Below, one piece after another: positions 17,701 through 26,661 of a stretch of DNA of 64,000 nt; within the stretch, counting starts at the first letter, position 1, and every line of letters begins with the position of its first letter. A program made the position numbers and the translations under genes. Below the pieces are notes generated by a model. That model was not told the DNA's origin and did no database searches. It saw nothing but the letters and a program-made list of their open reading frames with translations. The stretch is from Enterococcus raffinosus (lineage in GTDB: Bacteria > Bacillota > Bacilli > Lactobacillales > Enterococcaceae), in contig NZ_JAHLOS010000005.1 in NCBI RefSeq assembly GCF_018917525.1, positions 62,001 through 126,000 on the forward strand. The letters run 5' to 3'.

Positions 17701-17741
17701 AAAAGTGTCTAACCTGAAAAAATCAGATTAGACACTTTTTT
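17701..17741 (-). terminator. Terminator of the LevR-like gene
   Basis: AAAAGTGTCTAACCTGA pairs with TCAGATTAGACACTTTT around a five-base loop, with one mismatch. T-runs are present on both sides. It separates the activator gene from the sigma-54 promoter. Confidence 0.85.
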
Positions 17742-17748
17742 AGACATT

Positions 17749-20367
17749 TCATTTTTGAATATAGGGTCCTAATAATTCATAAAGTAGAGAAAGCTCATAG
17801 GCATTGACTTTAAAATTATATTTCATCTCCATTGATTGAAAAATACTTCTCGAAACATAATAAAATTCATCTTCATCTGGTTTCAAATCATAATTCGGTT
17901 CTTCAGATTTTTCTGTCCGAGCCAAGAATAAACGTTCCATCATCAATGCCGTATGCATATAGAGATTTAGTTTTACACGGCCATTTAGAGTGAAATGATA
18001 GTAATTTTCATATTTAGAAATGACTGTCTCCACTTCACTCATCACGATCGTTGGGTTCAAAAAGTTTAAACGGTCCGCAATTCCTTCCAACGAAAAGAAT
18101 TTTACTAACTCCTGAATCAAGCGGTTAAATTCTGCCGGCTTCATTTCAGGACTCAAAATATGCTCCAAATTGGCTGCTCCATCACCATCTAAGATGTCAT
18201 AAACATTAATATTAGGAATTGAAAAGGAACGTGGAAGATCCGAAGTCGTGATGACCAATTTTGTCTTGTCAAAATAAGTTTCATCATTTTGGTCGATTAA
18301 TTCACGTAGCTCTCTGTAGTCCTTCGTGAAAACTTCGATGGATTCATCCGATAAATGATGACGAAAAACATCCTTCAGTTTGTCCGAAATCCCCAATCCC
18401 GACATACAGGAAATGATAATGTTGCTACTTTGAGAAAAGCCTTCAAAGTATTGAACATTGATTGAATACTTGTCTGCTGCATCCTCCGCAATCTGTTTAA
18501 ATGGCGCATTCATCGTCATCTTCAGACCAATATCAAGCGCAATGGAAGTCGTCAAATTATTCAGAAGAAGTAACTCCCCTTTTAAATCGTTCTTGATCTG
18601 TGTGTAAATTTGATTTAAGGAGCCCATATCTACGATCAGTACCAGACTATCCGTATTCACTTGCCGTTTCACGAAATTCCTTGTCGATTCGACAATCTCT
18701 GACACATTACTTTCCACCGGCATATCCAAGGCTTCAAAAACATAATTGCCGCATAATTGATTCACTACTGCTTGAATACTGCTAGCTGTACTATCTCCGT
18801 GAGCAAGCAACAGGCCCTTCAGCTCGATAGACTCATTTACATAATCAGATAAAGTCACGACGATAAGCAGTCTTAGAAAGTTCTCGTCCTTTTCTGAGAG
18901 TGGTGGTAAATTCTCCAAGAACTGATTACATAAATAAGTCGTCCGAGGTAGATTTGCAGCTAATGTACGATTTATCCCAGTTAAGTCTGTCTTATAGCTT
19001 GGGGAAATGACATAGGATCTGCTGATAATTTCTGCAACAGGTCCACTCGTCGTTAATCCGTACGTTTTTCCTAAAACGGATACCCAAACCTTTCTAAACA
19101 TCTGAATCATCAATCTTCTACTCATCGATAAAAAAGAATCCTTATCAATGTGATGCACCAAATGCTGTACCTCATTCTTAATCGAAGAAAAATTTTCATT
19201 GAAACTGCCTTCATTTATCAGCTGAGCAATTTTTTCCAAAATCGAATCATAATCAAACGGTTTGATTCGATCCGTTTTTATCTTTTGATTTTTCTTTATC
19301 AATAAACTAGCAATCGGCAAGCTTTCTACTTCGGATTCCAGCATATCTAACTGAATCAAGATCTCATTTTTCCCAATCGTCAATGGTTCTTCTTGTGTTC
19401 GACTGTACACATCCGCACAACTGATTTTAATGATATTCTTCAGCTTACCAATATTCCCACTAAAGGGATGAGATAACATTAAAGACAAGGCTTCTCTTGA
19501 AACAATAATATCTTTTTGTAAAATATCCGCTTCATTTTGAAAGAATAATTGAATCAGCTCTAATCGTTCTCGAATGGGGCGATCTTCAAAAGTTGGCAAC
19601 ATAACACTGATTTGAATACGTCGATCAAAGGTATCTAGTAGATAATCTTCACTCTTTTCCGTCGTGGCGAAGATAAAACGAACCTTAGCAGAATGCCAGT
19701 TTACATTTTCACCGACTGGACGATAGTTTCCAGTATCAATAAATAGAAAGAGCTTTTCTTGATTTTCTTTCGATAGGCGATGGACCTCATCAAGAAAAAG
19801 ATAGCCGTTGTTGGCCGTTGCCAATAAACCATCGGTATCCTTTTCAGCCCCCGTAAAGGCCCCCTTCTTGTATCCAAACAGGGTCGCAGAAAGCAGCTCG
19901 GGGTTATCTGCATAATCGGCACAATTTAAAATGGCAAACGGTGCATCTTCTTCAATAATTTGCTCATGGATAGCGTATTCAAAAATTTTTGTAGCTAAAA
20001 AACTTTTCCCAACACCCGTGGCCCCATTTATTAATACACTAAGTCCGTTAGGCGGGTATTTGACAGCTGCAATACATTTTTGAATGACCTCTCTCAGACT
20101 TCCGTCATGACCAACCACAGAATGAAAGGCTTCATTTATTTGCTCCGTATTATCTACAACGGCATATTCATCCAAAGGCTTCCACAAAACAGGCTTTCCC
20201 GGCAATTTTTCGACCTTTTTATCTTCCACTAATCTCGTCAAATAATGACTGGCATTTTGACGAGAGATGCCTAGATTCTTCGAAATTGTCTCGGCAGTGA
20301 CCGAAGATTTATTCCCGGCTAGTCGTATCAGCTCATCAAAAACTCGATCTTTAGCGCTCTTTTTCAT
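17749..20367 (-). CDS. LevR/ManR-type sigma-54 transcriptional activator with PRD domains
   Basis: 872 residues. An N-terminal winged helix (ETISKNLGISRQNASHYLTRL) is followed by an AAA+ domain with Walker A GATGVGKS at 115-122, the sigma-54 contact loop GAFTGA at 169-174 and Walker B FLDEVHRL at 191-198. Next come a PRD-like region, an EIIA-Man-like domain (LLAHGDSTASSIQ), an EIIB-Gat-like domain (IISCMSGLGISDK) and a C-terminal PRD with YMHTALMMERL. It should activate the adjacent -24/-12 promoter when phosphorylated by HPr and relieved by EIIB. ATG at 20367 follows GGAGGAGAAA. Confidence 0.93.
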   Translation of the reverse strand: MKKSAKDRVFDELIRLAGNKSSVTAETISKNLGISRQNASHYLTRLVEDKKVEKLPGKPVLWKPLDEYAVVDNTEQINEAFHSVVGHDGSLREVIQKCIAAVKYPPNGLSVLINGATGVGKSFLATKIFEYAIHEQIIEEDAPFAILNCADYADNPELLSATLFGYKKGAFTGAEKDTDGLLATANNGYLFLDEVHRLSKENQEKLFLFIDTGNYRPVGENVNWHSAKVRFIFATTEKSEDYLLDTFDRRIQISVMLPTFEDRPIRERLELIQLFFQNEADILQKDIIVSREALSLMLSHPFSGNIGKLKNIIKISCADVYSRTQEEPLTIGKNEILIQLDMLESEVESLPIASLLIKKNQKIKTDRIKPFDYDSILEKIAQLINEGSFNENFSSIKNEVQHLVHHIDKDSFLSMSRRLMIQMFRKVWVSVLGKTYGLTTSGPVAEIISRSYVISPSYKTDLTGINRTLAANLPRTTYLCNQFLENLPPLSEKDENFLRLLIVVTLSDYVNESIELKGLLLAHGDSTASSIQAVVNQLCGNYVFEALDMPVESNVSEIVESTRNFVKRQVNTDSLVLIVDMGSLNQIYTQIKNDLKGELLLLNNLTTSIALDIGLKMTMNAPFKQIAEDAADKYSINVQYFEGFSQSSNIIISCMSGLGISDKLKDVFRHHLSDESIEVFTKDYRELRELIDQNDETYFDKTKLVITTSDLPRSFSIPNINVYDILDGDGAANLEHILSPEMKPAEFNRLIQELVKFFSLEGIADRLNFLNPTIVMSEVETVISKYENYYHFTLNGRVKLNLYMHTALMMERLFLARTEKSEEPNYDLKPDEDEFYYVSRSIFQSMEMKYNFKVNAYELSLLYELLGPYIQK

Positions 20368-20397
20368 TTTCTCCTCCAGTTTAATGTGTCTAAAAGC

Positions 20398-20426
20398 ATA
20401 ATAAACTATCAATTACAATGTGTCTA
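20398..20426 (-). promoter_or_regulatory. Promoter of the LevR-like gene
   Basis: Minus strand TAGACA (20421-20426), 17-base spacer, TATTAT (20398-20403). The decamer TAGACACATT, which starts at the -35, recurs 34 bp downstream, possibly an operator pair. Confidence 0.45.
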
Positions 20427-20830
20427 TTCCATATTTGAATTCCCATTTTTACGTTAAAACACAAATAATCGAGGTTAAACTGGTACTGATTATAAAACTA
20501 TAGTTAGATTACCCATCTCCCTCTCATACGATTAGCTTCTCTCACCTGCATCCAACCTACTTATATGAAAGAATAACTGCCGATTGTTTGTCTTTTTACA
20601 GTTACTTTCGAATATAAAAAAAAACCACCTTCAAATACTAGAAAATCTAATATTTGAAGGTGGTTTAGATCAATTGTCGTTGACTCTGTCTCATTAATAA
20701 CAATAGCATACTCCAATGGACAAAGCTGGTTGATATCTCAACGCCTTTCACACCTAACAATTTTGTCACACTTATCTTTTCTTAAGTTCTATTCTATATA
20801 ATTAAAAAAAACAAAAAAGAAGGAGACACC
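20427..20830. other. Intergenic region with an orphan hairpin
   Basis: No gene seen. It holds the strong hairpin at 20617-20666 and the weak promoter region of the DUF3955 gene (TATAAT near 20798-20803). Confidence 0.5.
20617..20666 (-). terminator. Orphan intrinsic terminator
   Basis: AACCACCTTCAAATA pairs with TATTTGAAGGTGGTT, an almost perfect 15-bp stem, followed on the minus strand by nine T. No minus-strand gene ends nearby; the next lies beyond 21161 and has its own terminator. It may end a short RNA starting between 20670 and 20830. Confidence 0.65.
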
Positions 20831-21046
20831 ATGAAAAAATACATCGTTCCTTGTATATTTCTTTTTTTGAGTATTCTGTTATTTTCGATTTCTGCATTTG
20901 TTGGTTCTTATCTCGATTCAAGCGGTATGCTAGTTGAGCCAGCCTTCTTTTGTATTCCGTTGGGCTACCTAGCGTTAGGACTTGCCTTTTTCACGGCGTT
21001 ATACAGCATCGTCAAACAAAGAATATTGAAGAAATACTCTGCTTGA
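20831..21046 (+). CDS. DUF3955 small membrane protein
   Basis: 71 residues with two membrane helices (about 5-27 and 40-62) joined by a short loop SYLDSSGMLVEPAFF. The pattern of a first helix, GSYLDSSGMLVEPAFFCIPLGYL and a second helix matches DUF3955 proteins of Firmicutes. AGAAGGAG precedes the ATG. Function unknown. It stands alone on the plus strand. Confidence 0.75.
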   Translation: MKKYIVPCIFLFLSILLFSISAFVGSYLDSSGMLVEPAFFCIPLGYLALGLAFFTALYSIVKQRILKKYSA

Positions 21047-21105
21047 TTTGCACGTAAACCCTGTTAAAGAAAAGTTAGTTTTTTCAACAATGAACTTTCG
21101 AGTAT

Positions 21106-21147
21106 TAAAAAAATGGTGATGTAGACATCGAGCGTCTGCATCGCCAT
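21106..21147 (-). terminator. Terminator of the small-gene pair 21161-21638
   Basis: ATGGTGATGTAGAC pairs with GTCTGCATCGCCAT around a seven-base loop with two G-T or mismatch positions, followed on the minus strand by T7. Confidence 0.75.
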
Positions 21148-21160
21148 CCATTACCAACAA

Positions 21161-21376
21161 TTATTCCCAATCCCCAAAAGAAACTTCTTTTGGGGCTACT
21201 TTTTTTATTTTTTTCACCTGCTGGTCATATTGTTTTTTATAATATCGATAATCCTCTTCAATCGCTCTCAATGAGTCCCTCTGCTTGTTAGTCATAGCGT
21301 TTTTCTTTAACCCTTCTATTTGAAACGCTAACGTCAGTACATGAAGCTCTAAATCTTCAAATGTTGTATCCTCCAC
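21161..21376 (-). CDS. Small coiled-coil protein, unknown
   Basis: 71 residues, mostly helical and charged, with the pattern LALRAIEEDYRYYKKQYDQ suggesting a coiled coil. No family recognised. It starts inside the preceding DUF2187-like gene with a 20-base overlap, so the two are coupled and probably co-expressed, and a terminator follows directly. The GGAGG-like site TGTGGAGGAT precedes the ATG. Confidence 0.6.
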   Translation of the reverse strand: MEDTTFEDLELHVLTLAFQIEGLKKNAMTNKQRDSLRAIEEDYRYYKKQYDQQVKKIKKVAPKEVSFGDWE

Positions 21377-21638
21377 AATGAACCACTCCCTTGATTTGTT
21401 TGTAATTCACGACAACCTTTCGATTGAGTAGATCAATTTCATCCCGAGTAAGCCTCGTTTCTTGGCTAATATCGACTAAACAGCTGTGGGTGTATTTCTT
21501 CATCACTATTCCCGATAGATCAAGTTGGCCGTCATTAAATAAAAAATCAATCTTATCTCCTACGAAATACTGTAAATTATAGCTATTTTCGCGAAGCTCC
21601 ATCACAGAACTCGGCATCGCATGACTACCATTATTCAA
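21357..21638 (-). CDS. DUF2187-like (YkvS-type) small protein
   Basis: 93 residues starting at TTG 21638, with AAGGAG eleven bases upstream; an internal ATG at codon 13 is the alternative. The core YFVGDKIDFLFN..GIVMKKYTHSCLVDIS..VVVNYKQIKGV resembles the small beta-barrel proteins of the DUF2187/YkvS group (VGD..GIV..NSVLVDI..VVNHK). Function unknown. It is the first gene of a two-gene unit with the coiled-coil protein at 21161. Confidence 0.6.
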   Translation of the reverse strand: MNNGSHAMPSSVMELRENSYNLQYFVGDKIDFLFNDGQLDLSGIVMKKYTHSCLVDISQETRLTRDEIDLLNRKVVVNYKQIKGVVHCGGYNI

Positions 21639-22014
21639 TTATTTGCACTCTCCTTTGCTCCTTCTTTACCACATAAGAAGGCTCTACTTAGCTTATTTCA
21701 CATGTAAAACAACCAACTACCTTGCGTTAATGTTGATTGTAATAAAGCTTACTTACTTTCTATTTTAGCTGACTATAGCCTATACACTCGGATATTCTTA
21801 ATGAAAATTTAATATTTATATTTTATAAACGACTTTGGTCTTTTTATTAATTAGAGAACAAAAAAAGTACCCGAATGCCATTTTCTAATGGAAATCTAGG
21901 TACTTTACATTTGATTTTATCTATATTAATCGTGCCTTACTCAAAAGTTCAATCCAACATTTTCTTTCGAACTCATTTGTACACTCTTAAAAAAGCCCTG
22001 CTTTTTATGTTCTT
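21639..22014. other. AT-rich intergenic region
   Basis: Holds a terminator hairpin (21861-21906) and otherwise only stop-rich AT sequence. No gene seen. Confidence 0.5.
21861..21906 (-). terminator. Terminator downstream of the DUF4931 gene
   Basis: AAAGTACC pairs with GGTACTTT, with an inner CCAT/ATGG pairing. A run of T follows on the minus strand. It lies 108 bp after the stop of the 22015 gene. Confidence 0.6.
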
Positions 22015-22803
22015 TTATTTCTCTAACAAACTCTTCAGAAATTCTTCCCTTAGTAAAAGTAAATGCTCTTCAGAAAAATTCTGGGTCAGCTTATAACCAA
22101 CAAAGTATGGGGAAACGATAAAGCGTGGGATCAGCTTTACGATGTATTTCCCTTCTTCCTCAAAGAAAAATAGATTATAGCTTTCGCAGCGTCCATGGTG
22201 ATACGCATTCAAAACATAGTTAACGGTCTTTTGCACGTAATCTGCCAGACAGTGAGTTGGCTCTGGGGTTTGAGAATCAACAATAATATTTATTTCTAAA
22301 AATCCCATAACTGGCATGCTAGAAAAATTGATAACAACATTGTTCTCAGACAAAACAGTGATTCCCTCAAAATTCTCCGGTTCGATTTGGGCTTCCCCGT
22401 CAATTTCCTTTAATCCAACGATTTGCATATGAGGGTGCTTTAGACTACCACCCGATAACGGACCATGATTCTTATAAAAAAGCACTGATTTGAATTGTGG
22501 GTCTTTCTTGGTTTTTGCCCAGCAATCAATGGCGAAAGTAAATAAATTTCGATTTTCCTCGACTGTATAAGTTGAAATATCCTTGTTATGATCCGCATGT
22601 TCAATAATAATCGTTTGAAAGGTGTCCTGTAATGTCTGATATTTATTGAGCACCCAAAGCATATCTTCCTCTCTTTTCAAGATATTCTCTTCTTCTGCAT
22701 ATTCACAAAAAGGACACCCCGTCTTTTCTGAACCCAAATGTTGCGGCTTTCCATTGGCAGCCAACGGTAAAAAAATTAAGGCCGCTTCTTTCTTATGTTC
22801 CAT
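22015..22803 (-). CDS. DUF4931 protein, HIT/GalT-like fold
   Basis: 262 residues. TGCPFCEYAEEENIL has the CxxC zinc pair seen in galactose-1-phosphate uridylyltransferase relatives. HGPLSGGSLKHPHMQIVGL holds the HPHxQ-type active-site strand with the nucleophilic histidine. The overall match is to DUF4931, a HIT-superfamily group in Firmicutes. A nucleotidyl transfer or hydrolase activity is likely from the motif, but the substrate is unknown. It is a single gene with ATG at 22803. Confidence 0.7.
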   Translation of the reverse strand: MEHKKEAALIFLPLAANGKPQHLGSEKTGCPFCEYAEEENILKREEDMLWVLNKYQTLQDTFQTIIIEHADHNKDISTYTVEENRNLFTFAIDCWAKTKKDPQFKSVLFYKNHGPLSGGSLKHPHMQIVGLKEIDGEAQIEPENFEGITVLSENNVVINFSSMPVMGFLEINIIVDSQTPEPTHCLADYVQKTVNYVLNAYHHGRCESYNLFFFEEEGKYIVKLIPRFIVSPYFVGYKLTQNFSEEHLLLLREEFLKSLLEK

Positions 22804-23053
22804 AGCTCTGTAGCTCCTATCTGAAGTAAACGTGTTTTATTCTAGTAAATGAACGGACAGTATCTCCATTCAATCTCTAAACCATTTTATCCAATAATAG
22901 CATGCTTGGGAACTGGAGTTGTCAAGGAACTCTGTATTCAACAATTTTTCTTCAATATAGATTTGGAAACAGCCTTTTTACAAACTTGATTCAATGATAG
23001 ACTGATTTTGTAGAGAAGTGACAGGATTTTAATATGAAGAAACGAGGAGTAGC

Positions 23054-23908
23054 ATGATGGAAAAAATGATCCGAAAATGGGGAAAGCTCCAATGGTTAGG
23101 AATCATTGGGTTTCTAGCTGATATTTTTCACATGGAGCTTCTGCGCTTGTTTTATTTATTCTGGCTTTTCGCCTTACCGGTATTATTTTTAATGCTTTTA
23201 ACGTTCTTCAGGAACCTCCCGTTCATTGTTCAAAATGCGAACCTGCTTTTAAGTATCCTGATTGTTCCACTCATCCATGGATTCAAGCTACCAGACAAAA
23301 ATAGCTTCGACCCGCAATGTCCGTATTCCCTCCCTTTTGAAGGTACTTGGATTGTCGCAAATGGCGGTGTTGATAAAGCTACTTCTCATTCTTGGTCGAT
23401 GCCTTCTCAGAGATATGCGTATGATTTTTTTATCACAGATCACACAGGAAAATCCTACACAGAAAATCGGAAAAATTTAGAAAATTATTATTGCTACAAA
23501 GCTAACGTATTGGCTCCGGCTGATGGAATTGTCATCAAAACGGCCAATGATTACGATAACACTCCCATTGGTGAAATCGGTGAGATTGCTTGTACTGCCC
23601 CTGATGTGCGAGGAAATTTCATTATTATCCAACACAGTGAGCATGAATACAGTGTGCTTTGCCATTTACTAAAAGGCAGTATCCGAGTCAAAACTGACGA
23701 TAAGGTCCAACGTGGTGAACAAATCGCTCTATGCGGAAACAGCGGAAATACCAGCGAACCTCATATCCATTTTCAGGTCCAATCTGGTAAAAGTTTTACC
23801 TATTCTGCCGGATTACCAATTTCATTTATCGGTATAGCATGTGATGAAAAAAAGATAAGTGCTCCCTACTTTATTACTCGAGATAGTAAAGTTCGGAATA
23901 TATCGTAG
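23054..23908 (+). CDS. Membrane-anchored M23 (LytM-type) metallopeptidase
   Basis: 284 residues. Two or three hydrophobic segments lie at about 12-80. The peptidase domain follows, with Zn-site candidates in HSWSMPSQRYAYDF and in the C-terminal GNSGNTSEPHIHFQV (HxH), and the beta-strand block APADGIVIKT and GNFIIIQHSEHEYSVLCHL between them. M23 enzymes cut peptidoglycan cross-bridges or act as scaffolds. The first H-x(n)-D element is spaced unusually (H..YAYD), so activity is not certain. GAGGAG precedes ATG at 23054. Monocistronic. Confidence 0.8.
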   Translation: MMEKMIRKWGKLQWLGIIGFLADIFHMELLRLFYLFWLFALPVLFLMLLTFFRNLPFIVQNANLLLSILIVPLIHGFKLPDKNSFDPQCPYSLPFEGTWIVANGGVDKATSHSWSMPSQRYAYDFFITDHTGKSYTENRKNLENYYCYKANVLAPADGIVIKTANDYDNTPIGEIGEIACTAPDVRGNFIIIQHSEHEYSVLCHLLKGSIRVKTDDKVQRGEQIALCGNSGNTSEPHIHFQVQSGKSFTYSAGLPISFIGIACDEKKISAPYFITRDSKVRNIS

Positions 23909-24030
23909 TTTTCTCTAAGATGACTTTAAAATCGAACATGTTTCTCATTTCTGTCTAACGCGTTTACTGACCTCATTTCCACAAGGGTTATTCTAAATTT
24001 ATATAGTTCAATATTCTCCTGAATAGGATT

Positions 24031-24513
24031 TTAACTTGAAAGAGAAAAAGGGCTATCGAAAGTGCTAGAAGTCTCGATTTTTCTAGAATACTCAAGGGTT
24101 ACTCCACGTTCAGACAATACGGCTCGCAGCTTCTTCAGATCTTTTAAAATCGTATTTTTACTGACAAACAGAAAGTCTTGGAAGTAATAGACAGATAGTT
24201 CCTCAAATTGTGCAAAAGTCAGTAAGAAAATCATTGCCTGCCGCTCTTCTTCAAGAAAAACAACTTCCTCCCGCTTTTGATTGAAAAAGAGATCGATCCA
24301 ATTTCGCTTAATTATTTGGGGAATCTCAATTTCTGTCTCTGTTATTAAAATTTCAGTTTCAGATAAGTCGGACGCTACTTCATTTAGCTTTTCAATTGCC
24401 AAAAGCAAGTCCGTTTTCCTCATTTTTGTCATTTCTGTCATTTCTGTTGCTTGATCAAGCAAATATTTTTCTTTTGAATCTCCAATAAGATAACTTAACC
24501 GATAATCTATCAT
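24031..24513 (-). pseudogene. Truncated BglG/PRD-type regulator
   Basis: 160-residue frame from ATG at 24513. LLTFAQFEELSVYYFQDFLFVSKNTILKDLKKLRAVLSERGVTLEYSRKI is the second DNA-binding helix region of BglG/MtlR-type transcriptional activators, and the earlier part (LSYLIGDS..KYLLDQATEM) fits the first. Right after EYSRKI the expected Gly-Tyr continuation is replaced by a short serine-rich tail and a stop, so the PRD and EII-like domains (several hundred residues) are missing. It is probably a deletion remnant; a short DNA-binding protein is possible but less likely. Confidence 0.6.
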
Positions 24514-24990
24514 GTCCCTACCCCCACCTATACTATATATCCAGACCAAAGAAAGCGCTATGATTCTTCGGTACAACCTGTTTTCGCTTTTTCTCAAACA
24601 GTGTGCCGATGTTTTTAACATATAAAAAAAGAACACAATTTCACTATTTATTTTTTAAACTCGAAAGCACTTTGATACAGCCTCTATACTCGGCAACTTC
24701 AATCATACAGAATTAAAAAAACTAAGTGGACTTTTTATGTAATTGTTTCTTTCGTTATTTATTCTATCGTTTTATAAAAAAACTGCTTTAAAATAATTAA
24801 AAAAGACTTGTTGACCCATTTCGTTCATCTTACAAATCATTATAGCAACATTCCATTCTCCACTGACGATTGTTACTAAGCATGACTAAATCGAATCCTC
24901 AGAATTTTAAACCCTCGACATAATTACAACTATTTTTTGACTACTGCCATATCAGAACAAAACAATCCTTAATTATTGCTATTCGACAAA
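24514..24990. other. AT-rich intergenic region
   Basis: Stop codons are frequent in all frames. No gene or RNA fold seen other than the pcp terminator at its right end. Confidence 0.5.
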
Positions 24991-25030
24991 AAAAGGATCG
25001 AGCATCTAAAAATGCTCGACCCTTCCTTTT
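24988..25030 (-). terminator. Terminator of the pcp operon
   Basis: AAGGATCGAGCAT pairs with ATGCTCGACCCTT around a six-base loop with one mismatch. A run of T follows on the minus strand. Confidence 0.85.
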
Positions 25031-25036
25031 TAACTA

Positions 25037-25681
25037 TTACATAATCGTTCCCATTGCTACGTTTTGATCTTCATCATTGATAATCGCCGCAGCAACAGCT
25101 GCTTCTAAACCTTTAGCGATTGTTTCAACGGATAAGCTCGGTGTTCCTACAGGTAAATCTATCACTTGCTCAGGCAAGTAAGGCACATGGATGAATCCGC
25201 CTTTGAGCTTCTTCCCTTCTTTGTCTGCTAAATACAGCAAACGATACATGATATCATTGCAGACGAATGTTCCAGCGGTGTAAGAAACGCTGGATGGAAT
25301 TCCCGTTTCTTTTACTTTGCTGACCATCGCTTTGACTGGAAGTGTTGCAAAATAGGCTGTTTCACCATCTTCATAAATGACTTGGTTCAATGGCTGTTGT
25401 TCTTCATTATCTGGAATGCGAGCCTCCATCAAATTGATGGCAACTTTTTCAACGGAAATATCTGAGCGGCCGCCCGCTTGTCCGACGCAAATGACGATAT
25501 CGGGATTTTGTTCCTCAATCGCTTTTGCCAGAACTTCGCCATCCTTTTTAAAGACTGTGGGAATTTCCAGCTTATGGATTTCAGCGCCTTCAATTGTATC
25601 AGGTAATAATTTTACTGCTTCGAACGCAGGATTAATTGCTGCGCCGCCAAAGGGATCAAAACCGGTAATTAAAACTTTCAT
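25037..25681 (-). CDS. pcp: Pyrrolidone-carboxylate peptidase (pyroglutamyl peptidase I)
   Basis: 214 residues, family C15. It removes N-terminal pyroglutamate (5-oxoproline) from peptides in the cytoplasm. MKVLITGFDPFGG at the start, the active-site Glu region GQAGGRSDISVEKVAIN, the catalytic Cys in GTFVCNDIMY and the catalytic His in GGFIHVPYLPEQ are all present. It is the last gene of a minus-strand run: proB, M14 peptidase, DUF969, DUF979, pcp. That context suggests peptide and pyroglutamate use. Confidence 0.95.
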   Translation of the reverse strand: MKVLITGFDPFGGAAINPAFEAVKLLPDTIEGAEIHKLEIPTVFKKDGEVLAKAIEEQNPDIVICVGQAGGRSDISVEKVAINLMEARIPDNEEQQPLNQVIYEDGETAYFATLPVKAMVSKVKETGIPSSVSYTAGTFVCNDIMYRLLYLADKEGKKLKGGFIHVPYLPEQVIDLPVGTPSLSVETIAKGLEAAVAAAIINDEDQNVAMGTIM

Positions 25682-25704
25682 TTACTTCACCATTCCTTTT
25701 TCTT

Positions 25705-26649
25705 CTATTTAAATAAAATCATATAGCAGATTTGGAAAACCAAAAAGATTACTGCTAAGACTGCTTGATTTTTGATCACGCCAAAACGATCCTTCATCTC
25801 CAGCATCGCCACTGGAACAATGTTGAAATTGGCAGCCATCGGTGTACACAAGGTTCCACAGTAGCCACAGGTCAATGCGACCATTCCGATTAAGACCGGA
25901 TCAGCTCCATAAGCCAGAACAAACGGTGCTCCAATTCCGACAGTCATGACTGTGATTGCGGCAAAGGCATTTCCCATGATCATCGTAAACAGCATCATGC
26001 CGATCGCAAAGACGATAATTCCCAGATTGACATTTCCTTTTGGAATCACCTTCGCTACCAGATCAGAGATTACTTCTCCAACTCCAGCGGCCGTAAAAAT
26101 CGCACCTAAACTAGCTAATAGCATCGGCAGCATACTCAACGGACCTACTGTCGACAACATGCGTTCCGCATCATCCAAGAATACTTTTGGTTTGTTTGAA
26201 TGAGAATAAACCATTAAGACAACAATCGCAACTAATACACCCACGCCAACACCAACTAAGGCGCCTAATTGTGTGAATACCGCAAAAATAATTGCAAAAA
26301 TCCCCATTGATAACGCTGGGATAAAAATTTTCATCCCAATCTTATCGGCCATTTTATTCGTAACAGCCTCAGTTGGTGCACTTTCTTTGCCTTTGCTGAC
26401 CTTTTTGAAAATTGGCGGCAATGTCATAATAATAACGATCACACCATTAGCCATCGGTGGAATCCAGCGACCAAACATCATGACTACACCTAGTGCACAC
26501 CAGAAAACCGCAGTACCGATCGGTGTTGGATTTGCTTTATCTCGGGCGTTTTTAATCCCGGTATAAACAGCAACTGCACCCATAATAATATAAATAATTT
26601 CAAGTAGCTTTTCAGATAATAAAACATCTTGACTTAGAAAAAATGACAT
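25705..26649 (-). CDS. DUF979 membrane protein (putative transporter subunit)
   Basis: 314 residues with about nine membrane helices. MGNAFAAITVMTVGIGAPF and CGYCGTLCTPMAANFN are the conserved DUF979 blocks. DUF979 and DUF969 always occur as neighbours and together resemble a permease; location next to pcp suggests uptake or export of pyroglutamate or small peptides, which is inference. It starts 12 bp after the DUF969 stop. Confidence 0.82.
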   Translation of the reverse strand: MSFFLSQDVLLSEKLLEIIYIIMGAVAVYTGIKNARDKANPTPIGTAVFWCALGVVMMFGRWIPPMANGVIVIIMTLPPIFKKVSKGKESAPTEAVTNKMADKIGMKIFIPALSMGIFAIIFAVFTQLGALVGVGVGVLVAIVVLMVYSHSNKPKVFLDDAERMLSTVGPLSMLPMLLASLGAIFTAAGVGEVISDLVAKVIPKGNVNLGIIVFAIGMMLFTMIMGNAFAAITVMTVGIGAPFVLAYGADPVLIGMVALTCGYCGTLCTPMAANFNIVPVAMLEMKDRFGVIKNQAVLAVIFLVFQICYMILFK

Positions 26650-26661
26650 ATGTGTTCCTCC

